This document shows positions 8,944-17,197 of a stretch of DNA of 64,000 nucleotides, piece after piece. The translations under genes and the position numbers were made by a program. The stretch is from positions 1 through 64,000 of the forward strand of contig DATMER010000115.1 of the NCBI GenBank assembly GCA_035556715.1. Direction: 5' to 3'. The DNA comes from DATMER01 sp035556715. Its GTDB lineage: Bacteria > Acidobacteriota > Thermoanaerobaculia > Multivoradales > UBA5704. The notes under the pieces were generated by a model. The model was not told the DNA's origin, searched no databases, and saw only the letters and a program-made list of their open reading frames with translations. The number at the start of each line of letters is the position of its first letter. Position 1 is the first letter of the stretch.

Positions 8944-10827
8944 ATGGCGAGACGATCCATCCGCCGTGGGCAGGCGATCTCATTGTTCGGGGTAGGTTCG
9001 CTCGTTGACTTTCCAGGAGAATCCTTGATGGCGGCTGGTCTCGATGCATGGCCCGACGAGCCTGAGTGTCGCCTCCTGGATGACCGTCTCCAGAAGCGCC
9101 TCGGTGTGGCTTACTTCCGGCAGCCACCACCCTGGACACAGCGGCAACAGAGATTCCTGCCCTTCGTTCGCTTTCCCCTGTGGCATTTCTGCCCGCGCTG
9201 CCGCCATCTGGCGAAGGCCAAGGCCAACGACTTGTTGCCGCCCAGGTGCCCGAACGATCAACCCACTCGACGGGGCGACCGGCCGGCCTGTGGCACCCTA
9301 TCGGAGAAGCGCCGTCCCCGCATGTTGCCTGTGCGTTTCCTGGTTGCCTGTGAGGAAGGCCACGTTGACGACTTCCCATGGATCGAATGGGTCCACGGTG
9401 AGCGCAGGAAGGGGCTTACCCTGGGACCGGCCTGCGAGGCACCGGTGCTTTTCCTGGAGTCGGCAGGTCATGGAGGTTTGCGCGGTGTCCGTGTCTCTTG
9501 TACGGGCTGTGAAAGGTCGCGAACGTTGGTCGGTGCCGGTGGCCCCAAAGGTCTGGTTGACTTGCCGTGCACAGGCAAGCGACCGTGGCTCGGCGATAGC
9601 CTGGAAACCTGCGGCCAGCGTTGGTCTCCTCGAATGGTGCAGAGAGGAGCCACCAGCCTGTATTTTCCCCGGCCTATTAGCTCAATCCTGATCCCGCCCT
9701 ACTCGGCGCGCCTTTACGGCCTTCTTGAAAACCAGAGGGTGCGAAGGGCTCTCGATCTGGACGGCGCGGGGACCGATATCCATCCAGAGGTGATCAAGGC
9801 CGTGGCGAGAGAGCACCGGATCGACCCTGGAGATCTCGCGGCGGTGATCGCACGGAGCCGGCGCTCGGCGGACCCGGCTGAGACGAGACTCTCCGAAGCC
9901 GACTACCGCTACGACGAGTATCAGGCTCTGCTCTCCCTGACTCCAGATGTCGATGGAAACCTGGTCGTGAGCCAGCAGTCACTCGATCAGTACGATCCCC
10001 TCGTAGCCTCGTACTTCGACCGGCTGCTACTCGTGGAGAAGCTTGCTGAGACCCAGGCGTTGATCGGCTTCTCGCGCATCAACCCACCTTCCCGCCCCCC
10101 CGACGAAGTGCAGTGGTCACACTTGAGCCGGCGGCGCCTGCGGTGGCTGCCAGCCTACCGGGTCTTCGGAGAGGGGATCTTCCTGACCCTTCGCCGAGGC
10201 CCTCTCGGTTGCTGGCGTCAGCAGGAGGAAGTGATGGAGGCGGCAGACCGCATCCAACGCCACTCCGCCAGGCGATCACACACTCCCGGAAGGCAGGTGA
10301 CACCGGAGCTCCTCCTGCTCCACACTCTGGCGCACCTTCTGATCCGGCGGTTGAGCTTCGAATGTGGCTATGGGACCTCTTCGCTACGGGAAAGGCTGTA
10401 TTGCCGCATACCATCCGGCGCTTATGATGAGGGAGAGCCGGCGGCCGGCCTCGGCCGCGACGGCTGGATGTGCGGCCTGCTGGTGTACACAGCAGCCGGC
10501 GACTCCGAAGGAACGCTGGGCGGACTCGTACACCAGGGCAAACCCGGCCGTTTCGAGGCCATCTTGAAGAACGCATTGAGCGAAGCGTTGTGGTGCGCCT
10601 CCGATCCGCTATGCCGCGAGAGCGACGGCCAAGGCTCCGACTCGCTGAATCTGGCCGCTTGCCACACCTGCACGCTGCTGCCCGAGACCAGCTGTGAGGA
10701 AGGCAACCGTTTCCTGGACCGGCTACTCGTCGTTGGAAGTACCGGCGAGGGCCGCCCAGGCTACTTCGGCAAGCTTGTTGAGGCTCTCTTGAGCCAGTCG
10801 ACCGGCCCGCAGACCACGGGGGCATAG
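8944..10827 (+). CDS. drmB: DISARM protein DrmB (DUF1998)
   Basis: 627-residue partner of DrmA. The N-terminus has the typical RRGQAISLFGVGSLVDF opening and a cysteine cluster HFCPRCRHL with a second Cys after it (residues ~80-105). The C-terminal DUF1998-like part has LLLHTLAHLLIRRLS (about 457), CGYGTSSLRERLYC, WCASDPLC (about 549) and ACHTCTLLPETSC (about 572), whose cysteines probably bind zinc. The ATG at 8944 is preceded by a purine-rich GAGGAGGAG and lies two bases after the drmA stop. In DISARM, DrmAB recognises unmodified or free-ended phage DNA. No DrmC phospholipase-D-like gene and no DISARM methyltransferase follow, so the locus is a reduced version or depends on genes elsewhere. 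Confidence 0.85.
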   Translation: MARRSIRRGQAISLFGVGSLVDFPGESLMAAGLDAWPDEPECRLLDDRLQKRLGVAYFRQPPPWTQRQQRFLPFVRFPLWHFCPRCRHLAKAKANDLLPPRCPNDQPTRRGDRPACGTLSEKRRPRMLPVRFLVACEEGHVDDFPWIEWVHGERRKGLTLGPACEAPVLFLESAGHGGLRGVRVSCTGCERSRTLVGAGGPKGLVDLPCTGKRPWLGDSLETCGQRWSPRMVQRGATSLYFPRPISSILIPPYSARLYGLLENQRVRRALDLDGAGTDIHPEVIKAVAREHRIDPGDLAAVIARSRRSADPAETRLSEADYRYDEYQALLSLTPDVDGNLVVSQQSLDQYDPLVASYFDRLLLVEKLAETQALIGFSRINPPSRPPDEVQWSHLSRRRLRWLPAYRVFGEGIFLTLRRGPLGCWRQQEEVMEAADRIQRHSARRSHTPGRQVTPELLLLHTLAHLLIRRLSFECGYGTSSLRERLYCRIPSGAYDEGEPAAGLGRDGWMCGLLVYTAAGDSEGTLGGLVHQGKPGRFEAILKNALSEALWCASDPLCRESDGQGSDSLNLAACHTCTLLPETSCEEGNRFLDRLLVVGSTGEGRPGYFGKLVEALLSQSTGPQTTGA

Positions 10828-11077
10828 AGGCTGAAGCAATGTCCCACGGACCTCGTGTTTCTGAATAACATAAAAATATGAAGACTGGACCGAGCCCGAA
10901 GTCCTTGCCACCTTCGCCAGGGTGTCCGACTTTTGGCCTTAAGGGGGGGGCAGGGCGTCGCGATAGCGACTCTACGGCCCTTTTTAGGGCCTCCTGGCGC
11001 GTCGCGGCTGCGGTGAGAAATTTCGCGCCGAAAAGGCTGACCTGCTTCGCGGCGGACCTGCGCGTGCCTTCCGAGAC

Positions 11078-12541
11078 CTACTCCAAGGCCGAAAACCGGC
11101 CATTTCCGGGCCGGAGCTCGGCCCAGAGATCCCCCAAGAGCGCATGCGCGGTCGATCGCCCGGTGGCGCAACCCTGTTCCGTGAGCACTTGTGCGAATTT
11201 TCGAGCGCTCGGCGGATCTTCGCCTCGATCAAATGCCGCCTGGAGGATCTCCCGGGCCAGCTCGCGCCGCTCCCGCGTCCGCTCATTCCGACCCTTGGGT
11301 CCGGTTGAGAGGTTCAAGCCGAGCCGCTCGATCCGCTTCCGATCCGCCACCGGATCGAGACCCGCAAAGGCTGCGAGCTTCCAATTCGTGATCTTCGAGC
11401 CGTTCTGTGCCCATCCCAGGGCGTGCTCCGTGATCCCCCGCAGCTCGGCCTCCGTCATCAGGTCCTCCGCTGGCTGCTCGCAGAACTTGCGGCCGATCGT
11501 CGCCACCTTCCCCGCGACCTCCGAATGGTCCCGCGTCAGCTTCGCGTAGCAGTAGGCATAGGCGGAGAGCATGGTGTAGCGGCGGCCGCAGGGGATCACG
11601 CCGCCATGGATTTCGACCCGGACCCGATCGAGGAAGCGCAAGCGATTTCGCCAGAGCTTCACGTGTCCCTGCCGGCCCAGATCCGAGAGCCTCGGATTGC
11701 CCCCCGTCCGAGCGGCCTCCTTCCGCTGGCGTTTCTCCTCCCGCTTTTCCTCGCGCCTGCGGTGGGCTTCGAGCTCCATATCTCGCCGGTCCTCCTCGGA
11801 TTCGCCGAGAGGTCGGACGTGTGCAGGGCGCCGCAGGCCGTAGAAGCCGGCCAGCTCCTCCAGGCTGTAGCGGATCGGCTCGCCGGCCGGACCAGGGAGC
11901 AGCACATAGCGCACCCGCCGATCGGCCGCGGGATTCACACTCCCATGCAGTCGAGTCACCCGGGTGAATTCCCCGGCCGTCCGATCGAGCTTCAGATTCG
12001 GGAAGGCTGTCGCGATCGTATCGGCCGTGCGCTGCTGGAGCGATGTCCACAGCTCCCGGTTGTCGGCGTTCGCGAAAGGCGTGGTGCCCGGGTCCTGCTC
12101 GTCCCGGAGGAGCCAGAAGGCCCACAAGCCCCGGCCGGAGAACTGCAACATCGACGGCTGAGCCAGCCGGCCGACCTGCACGAGGTCACGGAGAACGTCC
12201 GCGGCATCCTTGGCCGAGTAGTCGAAGACGCTCCGGCCGCAGTCGATGTCCACAAAGATTGCACCCAGACGGACGACGTACTCCTGGGCGCGCTGCCAGC
12301 GATAGAAACGGTTGATCGTGGCGAAGGCGTCCTGGCGGAGGTGCGGCTCATTGTTCCGGAGCCACCCATCGAGCCCCTTCGTGGAGGTCGAGCGTTGCCG
12401 CCATGGCCGCCAGCTCCCCATCCCGAGCCAGGGTCCCGGCTCGTCCCTCGGCACCTTTACGCTAAAAATCGCCACCGCCCGTGGATCACCCATCCAGAAG
12501 AGCCGATGCGGCCAGAGATCAACCGAGTCGTTCAAGAGCAA
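11078..12541 (-). CDS. AEP primase-like replication protein
   Basis: 487 residues; TTG start with GAGGG just ahead (the TTG two codons later has better spacing). Residues ~90-200 carry IFVDIDCG and a following SGRGLWAFWLL strand, the acidic-pair and glycine-rich motifs typical of archaeo-eukaryotic-primase (AEP/PrimPol) folds, then RLHGSVNP. A highly charged Glu/Lys/Arg linker at about 255-285 separates this from a helical C-terminal region that could be a PriCT-like or DNA-binding part. Such proteins prime or initiate replication of plasmids, integrative elements and satellites. It faces the DISARM operon tail to tail across about 250 bases. The family call is from motif pattern only. Confidence 0.55.
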   Translation of the reverse strand: MLLNDSVDLWPHRLFWMGDPRAVAIFSVKVPRDEPGPWLGMGSWRPWRQRSTSTKGLDGWLRNNEPHLRQDAFATINRFYRWQRAQEYVVRLGAIFVDIDCGRSVFDYSAKDAADVLRDLVQVGRLAQPSMLQFSGRGLWAFWLLRDEQDPGTTPFANADNRELWTSLQQRTADTIATAFPNLKLDRTAGEFTRVTRLHGSVNPAADRRVRYVLLPGPAGEPIRYSLEELAGFYGLRRPAHVRPLGESEEDRRDMELEAHRRREEKREEKRQRKEAARTGGNPRLSDLGRQGHVKLWRNRLRFLDRVRVEIHGGVIPCGRRYTMLSAYAYCYAKLTRDHSEVAGKVATIGRKFCEQPAEDLMTEAELRGITEHALGWAQNGSKITNWKLAAFAGLDPVADRKRIERLGLNLSTGPKGRNERTRERRELAREILQAAFDRGEDPPSARKFAQVLTEQGCATGRSTAHALLGDLWAELRPGNGRFSALE

Positions 12542-12737
12542 CCCTCATCAGGCGAGCACTTTGGACCGCTAGCGTAGAGAGGCCGGCGCTCTCTTGCAAG
12601 CAGCGCGATCCGGAGCAGCGCAGGTCCCATCGCCTCTGGACTCGGCCGGTGCCCAACAGGTTCTGTCGCTCATCGCCCAGCTTGGAGCGGTGCGCGCCGA
12701 CCAGGCCTGGCGAGCGCTTTGCGAGAGCGGGCCCTTC

Positions 12738-13964
12738 TTAGGGATGCTTCGGGCGGCTCGCTACGCGCGAATGACGAAGGCGAGGTGCGGAGACCGGGCC
12801 TGAGCCACCAATCTCGATGATGTGTACAGGCCGGAAAGGTGTCGTCGTGACACGTACCGATTGGATTCGATCGAGTCGATAGCCACGAAGCTCTCTGGTC
12901 TGACACTTGATGGCGAAAAGCAGAAGATGCCCCACCTTGGTGCGCCGGAATGAATAAGGCTCGATCAGTCGAGCCGTTCCCTGGTACCCCAGCTCGACGC
13001 AGAGGTGGTTCGAGGCCGCGAACCGGATGGATTCCACGGGCACCCCCATCCCCCAACTCCAGAGGGTCGCAGGAGGCTGCCAGACTTCGTCAAGCTCTTT
13101 AGCCGGTGCAACAGGTTCGAGCTCGTCCTCACCAGCCTCTCCGTTGAGCCACGCGAACAGCGTTGGCAACTCGGACCAGAAGCTCTCGAATGGCGGCAGC
13201 TCCGGGAGTTGGTGCGCGAGCATGTTGCCCCATTCGGTCTCGAGGTCCCCACGCTGGGGCGATTCCGTAAGGAATTGGAGAGACGGAATCGGAATCCCTT
13301 TGTGTGCGCACTTCTCCGCCAGAACTTCCCGCACGATATTGGAGTGGTGCCGGAGGTCTCGGCGGCGGAAGAGATGAACGATGTCGTAGAGGTCGCGCGG
13401 GCGACTGCGCTCTCCCATGGCGCGGACCTTCTCGGCGAAGACTTCCTCGAAGCCGTAGCACCGCACCGTCGCGGGCTCCGGCAGAGCATCCGGATACGCG
13501 TGCGCAATCGGCCGCAGCACCGTCGGCCGGACCACGGCTTCAGATGCCATGAGATCAACGCGAATGCTCGCAACCATTCGAGCGTTTCGCGGTCCTCGGT
13601 AGTAGATCCGGCCCTCGGTGTAGTTCCCGGAAGCGTGCGTCGTCAGTCGCGGCGCCTGGCCGTCAAACGCAATGCCGCTCTCGTTGTGAACGCGTTGGAG
13701 CAGCCGGTCGAGATAAGGTCGTACCTCTTCGCTCAGTACCGGCCCACCCGGGAGCACGCTGAAGTCGAGGTCTTCGGAAAAGCGAAAGGTCTCCAGGTAG
13801 CACTTCTTGAGGCAGGTTCCGCCCTTGAAGGCCCAGAACGTGGAAAGAATCTCGTCCGATCCGATGCCCCAGAGAACCCAGCCAAGCACGTAGTCCTTCT
13901 CGACGACGTCCTCGCGCAGTCCCCATTCGCGGACCCGTTGATCGAGATCGAAGCGCGAGATCAA
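12738..13964 (-). CDS. abiEii: AbiEii/AbiGii-type nucleotidyltransferase toxin with WYL-like tail
   Basis: Toxin of a type IV toxin-antitoxin (AbiE) pair; family members are nucleotidyltransferases that modify tRNA or other targets and stop growth during phage infection. Early motifs are VVEKDYVLGW, FKGGTCLKK (the GG-S/T nucleotide-binding motif) and FSEDLDFS (the D-x-D metal pair); AEKVRAM and RPRDLYDI follow as in AbiEii. After about residue 300 comes an extra segment with IEPYSFRR, HLLLFAIKC and YRLDRIQSVRV, the strand pattern of a WYL ligand-sensing domain, which is unusual here. The start is taken as TTG at 13964, overlapping the antitoxin stop as TTGA and giving the usual family N-terminus ISRFDLDQRVREWGL. 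The frame stays open to 14006. Confidence 0.85.
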   Translation of the reverse strand: MISRFDLDQRVREWGLREDVVEKDYVLGWVLWGIGSDEILSTFWAFKGGTCLKKCYLETFRFSEDLDFSVLPGGPVLSEEVRPYLDRLLQRVHNESGIAFDGQAPRLTTHASGNYTEGRIYYRGPRNARMVASIRVDLMASEAVVRPTVLRPIAHAYPDALPEPATVRCYGFEEVFAEKVRAMGERSRPRDLYDIVHLFRRRDLRHHSNIVREVLAEKCAHKGIPIPSLQFLTESPQRGDLETEWGNMLAHQLPELPPFESFWSELPTLFAWLNGEAGEDELEPVAPAKELDEVWQPPATLWSWGMGVPVESIRFAASNHLCVELGYQGTARLIEPYSFRRTKVGHLLLFAIKCQTRELRGYRLDRIQSVRVTTTPFRPVHIIEIGGSGPVSAPRLRHSRVASRPKHP

Positions 13965-14773
13965 GAGGCCTCTGGCCGCAGCATCACATTGATCCGCAGG
14001 TTCCAACGCTTGAGCACCGGACCCTTGGCGTCGGCGCTCGGGTCGAGGAGAGAGATCCCGGTGCTTAAGCCCTCCCGACAGGCTTCGGTCAGCTCGGGCG
14101 CGTCGGTCGTCAGACTCTCGAGCAGGTAGCCCAGACGTTTCCAGACGGTTCGGTTGCCCAGCCGGACAGCATAGTCCCGGAGGCGACGATCATCGCGGTG
14201 CTCGCTCCCGAAGTAGGTCGCGACGACCTCGGCGACGTGCCGGATGCCTCCTCCGAGAGCCGGGTCGTCGAGAAGATCGACCACTGTACGAGAGGGGTCG
14301 GAGACCTCGATCCGGCTCTGTCCTCGCCAGACAACCTGCGTGCCAAACAGGCGATCCGGAGCCACCGTCTTGGCCTGGAAGCGCGTGCCTTGAATCTCCT
14401 GGACGCGGTGGCGCAACCGCCGCGCGGTCACCACCTGGACATCGCGAAAGATCTGCTCGGTGAGGCCCCAGTGCTCGCACGCGGTCCACCCCGCGAGGTA
14501 GCCCGGCGCGAAGACCCGCGCAGCCACCACCCACGGATCCTCGCGCCACTCGCCGGGTCGCTCCGCGCCCAGGGGCACTGTGATGTAAGCATCCCGGCGT
14601 ACTCTGCTGAGCCAACCCCGGGCCGCAAGATGGGCGAGGAGGCGGCGCGCTCGGGGCCGGTCGAGCCTGAACAACTCAGCGGACTCAGCGACCGAGAAGG
14701 GGCCCTGGAACCGCCGGTGAAGCTCGTCGACTCGCCTGCGATGGACCTCGGAGATTCCACCTACAGCAGCCAT
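13961..14773 (-). CDS. abiEi: AbiEi-type antitoxin and autorepressor
   Basis: About 270 residues. An N-terminal winged helix (FSVAESAELFRLDRPRARRL then LAARGWLSRVRRDAYITVP) binds DNA, followed by the AbiEi domain with YLAGWTACEHWGL and RTVVDLLDDPALGGG. In AbiE systems this protein represses its own operon and neutralises AbiEii without direct contact. The ATG at 14773 is chosen because the 13-bp inverted-repeat operator lies directly upstream at 14785-14829; the longer frame to 14830 would run through that operator. Its stop overlaps the toxin start. Confidence 0.85.
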   Translation of the reverse strand: MAAVGGISEVHRRRVDELHRRFQGPFSVAESAELFRLDRPRARRLLAHLAARGWLSRVRRDAYITVPLGAERPGEWREDPWVVAARVFAPGYLAGWTACEHWGLTEQIFRDVQVVTARRLRHRVQEIQGTRFQAKTVAPDRLFGTQVVWRGQSRIEVSDPSRTVVDLLDDPALGGGIRHVAEVVATYFGSEHRDDRRLRDYAVRLGNRTVWKRLGYLLESLTTDAPELTEACREGLSTGISLLDPSADAKGPVLKRWNLRINVMLRPEAS

Positions 14774-14784
14774 GACAGGGACAA

Positions 14785-14829
14785 TGATAGCGCAGAAAGC
14801 TCGTCCTGGATGAATCTTCTGCGCTATCA
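14785..14829 (-). promoter_or_regulatory. Inverted-repeat operator of the abiE operon
   Basis: TGATAGCGCAGAA (14785-14797) and its exact reverse complement TTCTGCGCTATCA (14817-14829) are separated by 19 bases and end 12 bases upstream of the abiEi ATG. AbiEi proteins are known to bind paired inverted repeats in their own promoter, so this is very probably the autoregulation site. The arms are perfect over 13 bp. The function is inferred from position and symmetry. Confidence 0.75.
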
Positions 14830-14972
14830 CGAGAGTGTCCTCTGAACTGGACGATCACGGGATAGGACCCGGTCTCCTGGAAGAGCGACGTAGACCTCAC
14901 CGCGTCGCTTGGCGTCCCCATGCGCGCCTCCGATTTGCCTTGCGTGATAATATCATAGCCCCTCGGCGTTAC

Positions 14973-15081
14973 GCCGAAGGGTTTCGGCGCCTTGCCGAGA
15001 GTCTTCGGCAAGGCGCCGAGAGGCCTCGGGAACCGCCGAGAGTCTTCGGCAAAGTGCCGAGAGTTCCCGGTAGCCGCCGAT
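14973..15081. repeat. Tandem array with 20-21-bp period
   Basis: About five diverged units start with GCCGAGAG, for example GCCGAGAGTCTTCGGCAAGG, spaced alternately 21 and 20 bases. Several units contain internal CCGAGAGTCTTCGG symmetry, so the transcript or single strand could fold. The array lies between the 3' end of gajB and the promoter of abiEi. It has no spacer/repeat alternation as in CRISPR. Confidence 0.7.
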
Positions 15082-15145
15082 GGACCGGCCTCCTGAGCCT
15101 CAGCCTGCTTTTTCTCTCGCTTCCCATCCACTTTTTTGGGGACTG

Positions 15146-17197
15146 TCATGCGTGCCACCGAGAGCCGCCATTAATGATCTCGGCCACACGCCAGCCACGA
15201 GCGACGAGAATCGCTAAATGCTTGGAGAAGGCTTGCTCGTCTCCAAATGTAGAACGTGGCGCTGCGAAACAGATCATGTGGCTCGGCCTTGTCATCGCGA
15301 CGTAAGTCTGCACTAAGCGCTTACGGTCTTCTATCCCAGCGCCGCAGTCACTAACTTTCGCACCAAGGAGCCACGGCAACATGCGCCGTGATGAATGAGC
15401 TTTCCAATAAGTGCTGAGCACCAAAGTTGCCAGATGAGTTTGCCCTTTAACCGAATGAATCGAACCTAGCCGGATGTCGACACACCTGCCGCCATCCACA
15501 ACGCGGTAGACATTAGGGACTGCATCGATAGACGAAGCCGGAGAGCAGACGCCGAGAGATGGGTCATCCCCTGGCCATTCGAGAAAACTGACAGCCTTGC
15601 TCTGGTCGGTGGCACCGTCGCAGAGGAGACAGGCTATGGAAAGTATGTCCTTCTGCATCGAGCCCCAACTCAATTTAGTCAATGGTGTCCAGTGGATGAG
15701 AATCGCCTTGAGCAGGCGACGGTATACTGTAACTGCCTCGGTATCCGTTGCAAGGGAGTCAGTGATCGCCCGGTGCATTCGGGTCCTGCGCTTGATCTGG
15801 CCCGGATCTCCAACGCGACTGGCGAGGCGAATAAGACCCGCTGCGATCTTCTCGACCCCTGGTGAAAGGTCTCCCCCGTCCCGAACTGCGGCTTGCGCGG
15901 ATCGAAAATATTGGACAAGGGTCTTGGGGTGAGATTCCTTGCGCGAGATCTCGGCGGTGTAGCCACTCCAGTAGTGCGGCACAGATTTAGGAAAATGTGC
16001 GTGTCCCGGCAGAACATCAGAGGCGTCATGGTGGACTGCACCGACGGCGGCTACTGTTCCATACGCCAAAGCAGAATCGTCAAAATTCGTCAGGACGTGC
16101 TTGCCGTAAGTATCAAGGACCCCTGCCGTGCTGTTGTCAGGAAAGATAAAAACAGCGCACGGACCTTCAGATGTTGTACCAGAGATTGATTTCGGGCCAA
16201 CACCACAGAGACCATTGGCACCTACCCTCATGACGGCGAAGGGCGAAGCTAAGGCTGCGATGTTGGACCCGAAACGGAGGCTGTTCGGTATGTCTAGGCA
16301 GCGAGCGGGGGCGGAATCAGGAAACGGATCCTTCCTGCTGGCATTTAGATCAGCATCATCGAAAAGTGCTTGATTAGGGTCGCCGACTCGCTGGACAATG
16401 ATATCAGGGGAGCTGCGTGGAAAAACCGTGTGCAGGATGGCTCCCTGAGCTTCAAAGGTATCCTGCATCTCGTCGATAATGACGAGAGGGAACCGTCGTC
16501 TGAGCCATGAAGCGACCGCAGGAAAGTCCTCTAGAAGCGCACGTGCCCAGACGAACATCTCGTCATAGCAGAAGTATCCTGCTTGGGCTGCAGTCTCTAC
16601 AGCCTCTTTCGCCAGCGTGTAGCTCCTTGTCCCTTGGTTGGCAGGAAAAGCCTTCCCGCCAAGGTCGAAGCTAAGGTCGCGATTGCAAAGGCGCAATCGA
16701 TCGAAACTGCTATACTTCTGCTCAAGAAACTTCTGCACTATCCAATAGTCAGCCGCCTTTAGAGTTCTGCGTCGATAGGCTGCTGTCATTTCATTATCAA
16801 TCGTGGGTGAGGGGAATCCATTTGAATGGAGCCAAGGCAGTGCAAGAAAGCGATTCACGAAACCGTGGATAGTATCGATGAAGTGCGGATAGCCTAGCAG
16901 GCGCTGGCCTACAACGGAGCGGCCTAGGCGGCGCTGGATTTCCTCGCGTGCCACATTAGTATGAGAGAGGACGCAGATGCCTCTCATTCGATGAGGCCAC
17001 TTCTGTGCCAAGATGGCAAGCTTCGCGACAACCAACGTTGTCTTGCCACTTCCCGGACAAGCGGACACATCGAGTGTGGAACGGGCGGTTAAAAATTCGT
17101 GGCGCGGTCCATCGAGCTTGTCCAGTTTCATCAGAGCGCGGACCCACGTGATGTCCTCGTTTGTGATCTCCGGGATTATGTGCGATGCATCAGGCAT
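15146..17197 (-). CDS. gajB: GajB, UvrD-like helicase of a Gabija system
   Basis: About 683 residues. Superfamily 1 motifs, numbered from the upstream TTG: Walker A PGSGKTT (about 52-58), SHTNVAREEI (Ia), IIDEMQDT (about 244-251), VGDPNQALF (about 275), a late SVKGQTHLATL (motif V) and VAMTRPSHM (motif VI). In Gabija, GajB is activated by DNA ends and works with the GajA nuclease against phage. The gene overlaps the end of gajA. ATG at 17197 is used; a TTG at 17209 is equally possible. The base composition is less GC-rich than the signalling genes to the right, in keeping with transfer. Confidence 0.85.
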   Translation of the reverse strand: MPDASHIIPEITNEDITWVRALMKLDKLDGPRHEFLTARSTLDVSACPGSGKTTLVVAKLAILAQKWPHRMRGICVLSHTNVAREEIQRRLGRSVVGQRLLGYPHFIDTIHGFVNRFLALPWLHSNGFPSPTIDNEMTAAYRRRTLKAADYWIVQKFLEQKYSSFDRLRLCNRDLSFDLGGKAFPANQGTRSYTLAKEAVETAAQAGYFCYDEMFVWARALLEDFPAVASWLRRRFPLVIIDEMQDTFEAQGAILHTVFPRSSPDIIVQRVGDPNQALFDDADLNASRKDPFPDSAPARCLDIPNSLRFGSNIAALASPFAVMRVGANGLCGVGPKSISGTTSEGPCAVFIFPDNSTAGVLDTYGKHVLTNFDDSALAYGTVAAVGAVHHDASDVLPGHAHFPKSVPHYWSGYTAEISRKESHPKTLVQYFRSAQAAVRDGGDLSPGVEKIAAGLIRLASRVGDPGQIKRRTRMHRAITDSLATDTEAVTVYRRLLKAILIHWTPLTKLSWGSMQKDILSIACLLCDGATDQSKAVSFLEWPGDDPSLGVCSPASSIDAVPNVYRVVDGGRCVDIRLGSIHSVKGQTHLATLVLSTYWKAHSSRRMLPWLLGAKVSDCGAGIEDRKRLVQTYVAMTRPSHMICFAAPRSTFGDEQAFSKHLAILVARGWRVAEIINGGSRWHA

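Noticed and set aside
10878..11549. 223-residue plus-strand frame after drmB
   Set aside because: It is Arg/Ser/Pro-rich and mostly antisense to the AEP-like gene; it is not a drmC, as no phospholipase-D HxK motif is present.
11423..12577. 384-residue open frame on the plus strand
   Set aside because: It lies fully antisense to the AEP-like gene and its sequence is Pro/Arg/Glu-rich low complexity; such shadows are expected from GC-rich third positions.
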